Shown here piece by piece: positions 1-5,025 of a stretch of DNA of 7,809 bases. The number at the start of each line of letters is the position of its first letter. Within the stretch, counting starts at the first letter, position 1. This stretch comes from Dechloromonas sp. (GTDB lineage: Bacteria > Pseudomonadota > Gammaproteobacteria > Burkholderiales > Rhodocyclaceae). Under the pieces are notes generated by a model. The model was not told the DNA's origin and ran no database searches. It was given only the letters and a program-made list of their open reading frames with translations. A program made the position numbers and the translations under genes. The DNA is taken from contig CP059264.1 in NCBI GenBank assembly GCA_013693915.1, positions 2,480,707-2,488,515 of the forward strand, given 5' to 3'.

Positions 1-807
1 TTCATCAGCCATTTCCTCTTTGGCTATGCGGAATGCCTCGCCCATGCCGACGATCTGGTGGGTCGCCAGCGTGCCGGAACGGAAGCCGCGCTCGTGACCG
101 CCGCCGTGCATCTGCGCTTCGAGGCGGATGCGCGGCTTGCGTCGCACGTAGAGGGCCCCTATACCCTTCGGGCCGTAGGTCTTGTGCGCCGAGAAGCTCA
201 TCAGGTCGACTTTCAGCCGGCCCAGGTCGATGTCGACCTTGCCGGTCGCCTGCGCCGCGTCGACGTGGAAGATCACGCCCCTACCGTCGTTTGCCTGGCG
301 GCAGATCTCGCCCAGTTCCGCAATCGGCTGGATGACGCCGATCTCGTTATTGACGAACATCACCGACGCCAGCACGGTATCCGGGCGAATCGCCGCCTTG
401 AAGACCTCGATGTCGAGCAGGCCGTTATCCTGCACGTCGAGATAGGTCGCCTCGAAGCCTTGGCGCTCCAGTTCGCGGACCGTGTCGAGCACGGCCTTGT
501 GCTCGGTCTTGACCGTGATGATGTGCCTGCCCTTGGTGCCCGCATAGAAATGGCAGGCGCCCTTGATTGCGAGATTGTTGGATTCGGTGGCGCCGGAAGT
601 CCAGACGATCTCCCTCGGGTCGGCATTGACCAGCGCCGAGACCTGCTCGCGCGCCTCCTCGACCGCCGCATCGGCGACCCAGCCGAAGCTGTGCGAGCGC
701 GAAGCCGGATTGCCGAAATGCTCGCACAGGTAGGGAATCATCTTCTCCGCCACTCGCGGGTCGACCGGGGTGGTTGCCGAATAATCCAGGTAGATGGGGA
801 GTTTCAT
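1..807 (-). CDS. iscS: Cysteine desulfurase IscS (C-terminal part cut off by window edge)
   Basis: PLP-dependent enzyme that takes sulfur from L-cysteine as an enzyme-bound persulfide and passes it to the IscU scaffold for Fe-S cluster assembly; cytosolic. I read 269 residues with no stop from an ATG at 807, and the frame stays open to base 1. The start [18 protein letters not shown] is nearly identical to E. coli IscS. Visible landmarks are the cofactor-contacting TEHK (His103), the NNEIGV segment, HVDAAQ, and the Schiff-base lysine in [12 protein letters not shown] (Lys209), followed by MHGGGHERG. The catalytic Cys loop lies outside the window, since the family is about 400 residues long. 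The start is fixed by homology; the Shine-Dalgarno sequence is weak. It lies 38 bp after another desulfurase gene and is probably in the iscR operon; iscU would be expected just beyond base 1. The reading frame is intact, unlike that of its neighbour. Confidence 0.96.
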   Translation of the reverse strand, partial: MKLPIYLDYSATTPVDPRVAEKMIPYLCEHFGNPASRSHSFGWVADAAVEEAREQVSALVNADPREIVWTSGATESNNLAIKGACHFYAGTKGRHIITVKTEHKAVLDTVRELERQGFEATYLDVQDNGLLDIEVFKAAIRPDTVLASVMFVNNEIGVIQPIAELGEICRQANDGRGVIFHVDAAQATGKVDIDLGRLKVDLMSFSAHKTYGPKGIGALYVRRKPRIRLEAQMHGGGHERGFRSGTLATHQIVGMGEAFRIAKEEMADE

Positions 808-845
808 CTTGTATCTCGCTTGAATGTTGGTTCAGTCGGGTTGTT

Positions 846-2001
846 TCAGACGGCCACCGCCGTCAGTCCCTGCAGGCGCCCGACCGTAGCCTGCAAGGCG
901 ATGATGAAGTCGTCGATGTCCGCCTCGCCATTGCCGGCGCCAAGGCTAACCCGTACGGCGCCACGCGCCAGTTCGGGCGCCACGCCCATTGCCTGCAGCA
1001 CATGCGACGGCTCCGGATTGGCGCTCGAGCAGGCCGCGCCGCTGGCCACCGCGAAGCCGGCGCGATCGAGCTTGCCGACCAGCGTTTCGCCATCGATGTC
1101 GGCGAAGGCGAAATAGGTCGTGTTCGACAGACGCCTGGCTTCGCCACCGAAGATCCGCACGCCCAGCCCTGCCAGAGCGCGTTCGAGACGCTCGCGCAGC
1201 GCCTCGACGCGTTGGGGCGCTTCGGCAACGCGTTGCGCCGCAAGTTCCGCCGCCACGCCGAAACCGACGATGGCCGGGACGTTCTCGGTACCCGAACGCA
1301 GTCCGCGCTCATGCCCGCCGCCGGCGATCAGCGGTTGCAGTTCGACGCGCTTGTCGACCACCAGAGCCGCCGCGCCCTTCGGACCGCAAGCCTTGTGCGC
1401 CGAGAGGGTCATGGCGTGCACGCCGGCCGCGTTGAGCGCCCGGAAATCAAGCGGCAGCTTGCCCAGCGCCTGCACGGCATCGCTGTGGAACCATCCCCCG
1501 CGGCCCTGGCTGCCGTCGCCAGAAGCGGGATATCCTGGATGACCCCGGTTTCGTTGTTGGCCGTCATGATCGACCACAGCCGCGGCCGCGCCGCCAGTAT
1601 TCGCGAGAAGGCGGCAAAATCCACCCTCCCCGCGGCGTCACCGCAACCGTCTCGATCTGCCAGCCGCCGCGCGCCAACTGGGCCGCCGGCTTGAGCACAC
1701 AAGGATGCTCGGTCGCCCCGACCGCGATAACGCCCGGCCGGGAGCATGCCGCAGCCCCCTTGAGGAAGAGATTGTTGGCCTCGCTGCCGCCGCTGGTGAA
1801 CACCACTTCGGTCGGATGCGCGTTGACTGCCGCCGCGACCTGCTGCCGCGCGTCGTCGACCGCCCGTCGCGCCGCGCGCCCGTATTCATGACGGCTCGAG
1901 GCGTTGCCGAAGCGGCTTTCCAGCCATGGCAACATCGCCGCCAGCACCGCCGGGTCTAGCGGTGTCGTGGCGTTATGGTCGAAATAGACGGGACCGGACA
2001 T
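846..2001 (-). CDS. Second NifS/IscS-type cysteine desulfurase, reading frame broken by two single-base deletions
   Basis: A group I cysteine desulfurase paralogous to the adjacent iscS. The protein is spread over three frames: residues 1-124 from the ATG at 2001, about 45 residues in a second frame (near 1630 to 1497), and the rest in a third frame ending at the TGA at 846. Adding one G to the G run at about 1629-1632 and one to the run at about 1496-1500 restores a continuous 385-residue protein of normal family length. It contains FDHNATTPLDP, TSGGSEANN, TEHP (His99), TANNETGV, HSDAVQALGK, the PLP lysine in LSAHKACGPKG (Lys204), GGGHERGLRSGTEN, and the catalytic cysteine in ASGAACSSANPEPSHVL (Cys325). 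All active-site residues are present, so the gene is either functional with assembly errors or very recently broken. The start lies 8 bp after the iscR stop, which suggests translational coupling. Its role beside IscS (dedicated scaffold, stress or backup) cannot be told from sequence. Confidence 0.9.
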
Positions 2002-2009
2002 GGCGTTGC

Positions 2010-2516
2010 TCAGATGACCGCCGCAACCTTGTCGCGAACATTGCGCGAGCGCGAACGAGGAATGCTCCGGCGGTCCTCGAGAATCGCCGGAAGTCCCGAC
2101 TTCGCCTCCTTTTCCCGCTGGCGGGCAACCAGGGAGGCCAGCGTCACCGACGCCAGATAATCGTACATTCGGGTATTCAGCGACGACCAGAGATCGTGCG
2201 TCATGCAGCGCCGATCGTCGAGGCAGTTCTCCCGGCCGCCACACTGGGTCGCGTCGAGCGGTTCGTCGACGGCGCGGATGATGTCGGCCACCGTCACGCT
2301 GTCGAGGGGCCTGGCAATGCAGTAGCCTCCGCCGGGACCGCGCACGCTATCGACGAGTTTGTCCCGGCGCAATTTGCCGAACAGTTGTTCGAGGTAGGAA
2401 AGCGAGATCTTCTGGCGTTCGCTGACGCCAGCCAGCGCCACCGGTCCGTCCTGGCCGCGCAAGGCGAGGTCCATCATGGCGGTAACCGCAAAACGTCCTT
2501 TGGTCGTGAGTCGCAT
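2010..2516 (-). CDS. iscR: Fe-S cluster-sensing transcriptional regulator IscR
   Basis: Rrf2-family winged-helix repressor/activator that binds a [2Fe-2S] cluster and adjusts expression of the isc genes to cluster demand. The 168 residues begin MRLTTKGRFAVTAMMDLAL, typical of IscR. The recognition helix region ISLSYLEQLF and the wing SVRGPGGGY are conserved. The cluster ligands fall at Cys92, Cys98, Cys104 and His107, the same numbering as in E. coli IscR, so a cluster-binding protein is expected rather than a cluster-less Rrf2 relative. The C-terminal tail is basic (RSRSRNVRDK) and not conserved with E. coli. The ATG at 2516 is preceded by a good Shine-Dalgarno AAAGGTG with 4 bases between. 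It is the first gene after an internal promoter carrying an IscR-type operator, which implies autoregulation, and it is followed by two cysteine desulfurases. Identification is secure. Confidence 0.97.
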   Translation of the reverse strand: MRLTTKGRFAVTAMMDLALRGQDGPVALAGVSERQKISLSYLEQLFGKLRRDKLVDSVRGPGGGYCIARPLDSVTVADIIRAVDEPLDATQCGGRENCLDDRRCMTHDLWSSLNTRMYDYLASVTLASLVARQREKEAKSGLPAILEDRRSIPRSRSRNVRDKVAAVI

Positions 2517-2552
2517 CGTGCACCTTTCACAAATAACCTACTGTTGCGATCA

Positions 2553-2580
2553 ACTATATATTCTTGATAAATTTAGTCAA
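2553..2580 (-). promoter_or_regulatory. sigma70-like promoter of iscR
   Basis: On the minus strand a -35 box TTGACT (2580-2575) and a -10 box TATAGT (2558-2553) are separated by 16 bp, and each matches 5 of 6 consensus bases. The predicted start is near 2546, giving a leader of about 30 nt that holds the AAAGGTG ribosome binding site. The -35 box shares bases with the final codons and stop of cysE (GTT GAC TAA), so the iscR promoter is partly inside the upstream gene. The region is AT-rich compared with its surroundings. Inferred from sequence only. Confidence 0.7.
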
Positions 2581-2584
2581 CAAT
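2560..2584 (-). promoter_or_regulatory. Candidate IscR type 1 operator in the iscR promoter
   Basis: A 25-bp imperfect palindrome with half-sites ATTGTTGACT and TATCAAGAAT around a central AAATT. Compared with the E. coli type 1 consensus as I remember it (palindromic, half-site ATASYYGACT), 21 of 25 positions fit; the mismatches are at position 3 and at three places in the right half. It covers the -35 box and most of the spacer of the iscR promoter, the right place for autorepression by [2Fe-2S]-IscR. Confidence 0.6.
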
Positions 2585-3328
2585 TTTTCCGAGATATTTC
2601 GGATCGAAACTGTCGGCCGGCTGCACGTCCTCGTCGCACTTGACCCCTGCCGCTTCCAGTTCGCGCAAGAGCGAGGCCAACCGGCGGTCGGTCTCGGCGG
2701 CATGGTCGAGAAGGCCGTGGATCGCCTTGGCCAGCGGATCGTCCTGATCGCGGCCGACTGCATAGGCGGAAAAGCCCAGCTTTTCAGCCTGTGCCTCACG
2801 TTGCCGGCCTTCCTCGGAGTGGTCGAGCACCCGCGCCGGATTGCCGACTGCGGTCGCGCCCGCCGGGACCGCCTTGGTCACGACCGCGTTCGAGCCGACC
2901 TTGGCCCCGGCAGCAACAGTGATCGGACCCAGGATCTTGGCTCCCGCCCCGATCACCACGCCATCCTCCAGAGTCGGATGACGCTTGCCCTTGTTCCACG
3001 ATGTGCCACCGAGGGTGACGCCGTGATAGAGGGTGACGTCATCGCCGATCTCGGCGGTCTCGCCGATCACCACGCCCATGCCGTGGTCGATGAAGCAGCG
3101 GCGACCGATCATGGCGCCCGGGTGAATCTCGATGCCGGTAAAGAAGCGGGAAAGATGCGCGACGAACCGCGCCAGCCAGCGCAGGCGATGCCCCCAGAGC
3201 CAGTGCGCCAAGCGATGCAGGACCAGGGCATGGATGCCCGGATAGCAGGTCAGGATCTCCCATGACGAGCGCGCCGCCGGATCGCGGTCGAAGACCGCAC
3301 GAATATCCTCACGCAGATACTGGAACAT
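2573..3328 (-). CDS. cysE: Serine O-acetyltransferase
   Basis: Transfers acetyl from acetyl-CoA to L-serine to make O-acetylserine, the committed step to L-cysteine; cytosolic. The 251 residues comprise an N-terminal helical part (1 to about 65: [20 protein letters not shown]...) and a left-handed beta-helix of hexapeptide repeats (about 66-170), with [30 protein letters not shown] and [10 protein letters not shown], which hold the catalytic Asp-His pair and acetyl-CoA site. VGNPARVL closes the helix. A C-terminal extension of about 75 mostly polar, helical residues follows. The length and architecture fit the shorter EpsC/CysE form. The ATG at 3328 begins the conserved N-terminus; there is no strong Shine-Dalgarno, only AGGG 13 bases upstream inside a hairpin. 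Its placement directly before iscR, under an apparent IscR operator, suggests that cysteine supply is tied to Fe-S assembly. Confidence 0.95.
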   Translation of the reverse strand: MFQYLREDIRAVFDRDPAARSSWEILTCYPGIHALVLHRLAHWLWGHRLRWLARFVAHLSRFFTGIEIHPGAMIGRRCFIDHGMGVVIGETAEIGDDVTLYHGVTLGGTSWNKGKRHPTLEDGVVIGAGAKILGPITVAAGAKVGSNAVVTKAVPAGATAVGNPARVLDHSEEGRQREAQAEKLGFSAYAVGRDQDDPLAKAIHGLLDHAAETDRRLASLLRELEAAGVKCDEDVQPADSFDPKYLGKIVD

Positions 3329-3341
3329 GAAAGGCTGATAT

Positions 3342-3358
3342 CCCTGTCGTTGACAGGG
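3342..3358 (-). other. Hairpin in the cysE leader
   Basis: A perfect inverted repeat: CCCTGTC, a 3-base loop, GACAGGG. Its 5' end lies almost exactly at the predicted transcription start of cysE, and the 3' arm carries the only Shine-Dalgarno-like bases (AGGG) before the start codon, 13 bases away. There is no U run, so it is not an intrinsic terminator. It could protect the 5' end of the mRNA or modulate translation; either is inference. Confidence 0.5.
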
Positions 3359-3361
3359 CGA

Positions 3362-3390
3362 ATTCTAGAATACTCGACTGAATTTGTCAG
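3362..3390 (-). promoter_or_regulatory. sigma70-like promoter of cysE
   Basis: On the minus strand CTGACA (3390-3385) and TAGAAT (3367-3362) are separated by an optimal 17 bp, each matching 5 of 6 consensus bases. The predicted start is near 3355, so the leader would be about 27 nt. The candidate IscR site covers the -35 box and most of the spacer. Confidence 0.7.
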
Positions 3391-3394
3391 CTAT
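3370..3394 (-). promoter_or_regulatory. Candidate IscR type 1 operator upstream of cysE
   Basis: A 25-bp palindrome with half-sites ATAGCTGACA and CAGTCGAGTAT that fits 24 of 25 positions of the E. coli IscR type 1 consensus (half-site ATASYYGACT, as I recall it); the only misfit is A for T at position 10. It overlaps the -35 box of the cysE promoter, so bound IscR would be expected to repress. The iscR gene itself lies directly downstream. The match is better than the one at the iscR promoter. Confidence 0.72.
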
Positions 3395-3402
3395 TTCAAC
3401 CT

Positions 3403-3426
3403 CCGGCTGGCGCCCGGGCCAGCCGG
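3403..3426. repeat. GC-rich inverted repeat upstream of the cysE promoter
   Basis: A 9-bp perfect stem CCGGCTGGC / GCCAGCCGG with a 6-base loop. It lies between the DUF3460-like gene and the cysE promoter, next to a second hairpin. There is no T run on either side, so it would be at best a Rho-assisted or partial terminator for the upstream gene. Confidence 0.5.
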
Positions 3427-3434
3427 ATAGCAGA

Positions 3435-3455
3435 CGGCCGGTCACTGACCGGCCG
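3435..3455. terminator. Perfect 10-bp hairpin after the DUF3460-like gene
   Basis: CGGCCGGTCA, one base, then TGACCGGCCG: a perfect dyad of 21 bp lying 21 bp past the restored stop of the small gene. In RNA the loop would open to 3-5 bases. It probably ends or stabilises that transcript, but it lacks a U tract, so intrinsic termination is uncertain. Confidence 0.45.
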
Positions 3456-3475
3456 ACCGCGGGCGAACGAAGGTC

Positions 3476-3684
3476 CTATTCGCCGTAGAAATTGACGTCG
3501 TAAGGGTACGGTTTTGCGGCACCTTCGACGCCGCATAGCGTTCGGTCGTCTGCAGATCCTGTTTCTTATCCCACCACAGGGCGCGACCGACCTTCTGGTC
3601 TTCGACCCATTCCGGATGTTTCTTCAACAGTTCGTCGATCCATTTCGTATGGTCGGACACATAGCTCGCGTTTACGTCACCCAT
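3476..3684 (-). CDS. DUF3460-like small protein, C-terminus frameshifted
   Basis: A small protein of unknown function. From the ATG at 3684 (GAGGA nine bases upstream) it reads MGDVNASYVSDHTKWIDEL, then EWVEDQKVGRALWWDKK, which fits the short betaproteobacterial DUF3460 family: a helix with a conserved GRALWWDK motif followed by a VPQ-P-Y tail. As given, the frame runs on to a stop at 3442 with an unconvincing tail. Adding one A to the AAAA run (3512-3515) changes the end to VPQKPYPYDVNFYGE and a TAG stop at 3476, giving 69 residues, usual for the family and with the Tyr-rich end such proteins carry. An upstream in-frame ATG at 3693 is less likely because GAGGA abuts it. There is no signal peptide or membrane segment. 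It is upstream of cysE but separated from it by hairpins and a promoter, so probably a separate transcript. Confidence 0.78.
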
Positions 3685-3721
3685 TGCCTGCATTCCTCAA
3701 GCTGCACAAGACTCGATGCGA

Positions 3722-3748
3722 ATTCTAGCACGGCGCGGCCATTGCCAA
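3722..3748 (-). promoter_or_regulatory. Possible promoter of the DUF3460-like gene
   Basis: A -10 box TAGAAT (3727-3722), with context CTAGAATTCGC identical to that at the cysE -10, and a -35-like TTGGCA (3748-3743). The spacer is only 15 bp, shorter than ideal. The predicted leader is about 30 nt. Confidence 0.4.
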
Positions 3749-3804
3749 CCGGAGGCGATGGCGAACGGGGTGGCAGAATGTCCGCGCTCCGGTTGACCGG
3801 CATC

Positions 3805-3928
3805 AGATCACTTCAGTCGTTGCCCACAGTTGTGCGACATCAAGTGACCTGGTGGCCCGAGTTCGATTACGGACATCGAAATTCCCGGCCAACCGGCCGC
3901 TGTTGCGACGCCGTCCGGGGTTCTCCAT
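3805..3928. repeat. 124-bp tandem intergenic repeat, copy 1
   Basis: Starts AGATCACTTCAG and ends CGGGGTTCTCCAT. It differs from the directly adjacent second copy at 11 of 124 positions, all in the first 79 bases; the last 45 bases are identical. Each copy contains an inverted pair AGATCACTT / AAGTGACCT and a GC-rich nested hairpin (CGGCC, 4-base loop, GGCCG, flanked by CCCGG / CCGGG). Open frames through it are repeat-driven and do not resemble a protein family. It may be a mobile-element remnant, a REP/MITE-like element or a structured RNA; none is proven. Confidence 0.85.
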
Positions 3929-4052
3929 AGATCACTTCAGTCCTTGCCCACAGGTATCCGGGATCAAGTGACCTGGTGGCCTGAGTGCGGTTCCGGACAT
4001 CGAAATCCCCGGCCAACCGGCCGCTGTTGCGACGCCGTCCGGGGTTCTCCAT
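3929..4052. repeat. 124-bp tandem intergenic repeat, copy 2
   Basis: Directly abuts copy 1 with no spacer and has exactly the same length, so the pair arose by tandem duplication of a whole unit. Its internal palindrome is slightly better than in copy 1 (ATCCCCGG against CCGGGGTT). The copies diverge mostly in the first half, between the arms of the AGTGACCT pair and just after. No third copy is seen on either side. Confidence 0.85.
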
Positions 4053-4161
4053 GAAGGCGCGTCACCGAGGCAGCGTGCAAACAACGGAACGGCCGCCCGC
4101 GCGACCAACGGCGCAGCATCACTGCCCGCCCGTCGCACGTTCCGGTAGCGCCGCGCGACCC

Positions 4162-4191
4162 GAACTTGCCATAATGACCGGAACTTGCCAT
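4162..4191 (+). repeat. Short direct repeat upstream of the hydrolase gene
   Basis: GAACTTGCCAT occurs twice (4162-4172 and 4181-4191) with 8 bp between, a 19-bp period. The second copy overlaps the first base of a TTGACT -35-like box. It may be a regulator binding site or chance. Confidence 0.4.
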
Positions 4192-4219
4192 TGACTACAG
4201 GCGGCCGCGCCGTGATACT
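4191..4219 (+). promoter_or_regulatory. Possible promoter of the isochorismatase-family gene
   Basis: TTGACT (4191-4196), a 17-bp spacer, and GATACT (4214-4219), matching 5 of 6 and 4 of 6 consensus bases. The leader would be about 55 nt, ending in GAGGTAG before the ATG. Confidence 0.4.
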
Positions 4220-4280
4220 TCCTGATCGGCACTGCAATTCCCTTTCTTCGAACGCCGGACTTGATGCGCGAGGTAGCCGA

Positions 4281-4823
4281 ATGCTGATCAAGAGCGACCA
4301 ATCGATGCTGTTGCTGATCGATTTGCAGGAGAGACTGGCTCCGGCCATCGAGGATATCGATGCGGTCCTGCGCCACAACCTATGGCTGGTCGACGTCGCG
4401 GGGCGCCTGTCGGTCCCGGTCGGGGCGACCGTTCAGTATCCGTCCGGACTGGGACCGCTGGTCCCCGAAATCGGCGCCCGCGTCGAGCCCGACCGGATCG
4501 TCGAGAAGCTGCATTTCTCGGCTGTCGCCGACAACCGCCTGGAGGCGATGCCCGACTTTTCCCGCCGCCAGGTCGTGCTGACCGGGACGGAGACCCACGT
4601 CTGCGTTCTGCAGACAGCGCTTGATCTGCTGGCCCTGGGAAAGGAGGTTTTCGTCGTCGCCGAGGCGGTCGGATCGCGACGCTCGACCGACAAGGAACTG
4701 GGGCTGGCGCGACTGCGCCAGGAAGGATGCCGCATCGTTTCGTGCGAGATGGTCGTCTTCGAGTGGCTGCGGCAAGCCGGAACCGACATTTTCAGGCAGA
4801 TCAGCCGCGAGTTCCTGCGCTGA
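4281..4823 (+). CDS. Isochorismatase-family cysteine hydrolase (ISOC1/2-like)
   Basis: A 180-residue hydrolase of the isochorismatase fold, a Rossmann-like domain with a Cys-Asp-Lys triad that hydrolyses amides, ureido groups or vinyl ethers; the substrate is unknown. The triad appears as Asp14 (LLLIDLQE), Lys76 (VEKLHFSA) and Cys108 (GTETHVCVLQTA), the last preceded by the residues that form the family's cis-peptide. VGATVQYPSGLGPLVPEI and the DLLALGKEVFVVAEAVGSR stretch resemble the ISOC1/ISOC2 and YcaC-like subgroup rather than true siderophore isochorismatases, which have extra domains. The start at 4281 is chosen because MLIKSDQSMLLLIDLQE is the usual N-terminus and GAGGTAG lies just upstream; the frame is open further up to an ATG at 4185, but that part has no family character. 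It is monocistronic, on the opposite strand from its neighbours and convergent with the PPK2 gene. No signal peptide. Confidence 0.9.
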   Translation: MLIKSDQSMLLLIDLQERLAPAIEDIDAVLRHNLWLVDVAGRLSVPVGATVQYPSGLGPLVPEIGARVEPDRIVEKLHFSAVADNRLEAMPDFSRRQVVLTGTETHVCVLQTALDLLALGKEVFVVAEAVGSRRSTDKELGLARLRQEGCRIVSCEMVVFEWLRQAGTDIFRQISREFLR

Positions 4824-4979
4824 ACATGACATCCGTCCCCCTGTAGCGGCCTTGTTGCCCTTGCCCATGGTGCAGGTGAAGTTGCACGCACCCCGTCCGG
4901 ACCGATCGCCGAGCAAGCGAGCGCCGGCACTTGCCTCCCGCTGACGCCGGCTTCGCCAGGTCATGACAGGTGGCGGCGC

Positions 4980-5001
4980 AAAAAGGGCGCTTGCCGCGCC
5001 C
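4980..5001 (-). terminator. Intrinsic terminator of the PPK2 gene
   Basis: On the minus strand GGGCGC, a 5-base loop GGCAA, GCGCCC, then TTTTT (4984-4980): a GC-rich stem followed by a T run, 25 bp after the PPK2 stop at 5026. It is a typical Rho-independent terminator. A second small dyad (TGATCCG, 2 bases, CGGATCA at 5013-5028) overlaps the stop codon itself. Confidence 0.82.
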
Positions 5002-5025
5002 CCGATAACCCTTGATCCGTCCGGA

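Noticed and set aside
58..1116. Long plus-strand open frame of 352 codons
   Set aside because: It lies antisense to iscS and the second desulfurase, has no family motif, and arises from the GC-rich codon pattern of the true genes.
3805..4052. CRISPR array
   Set aside because: There are only two units, 124 bp each, directly abutting with no unique spacers.
4185..4280. Extended start of the isochorismatase-family gene at the ATG at 4185
   Set aside because: The extra 32 residues have no family similarity and overlap the likely promoter, while the ATG at 4281 has a good ribosome binding site and the conserved N-terminus.
3932..4378. Minus-strand frames through the 124-bp repeats and the start of the hydrolase
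   Set aside because: The same peptide recurs only because the DNA repeats, and the frame runs antisense into a secure gene.
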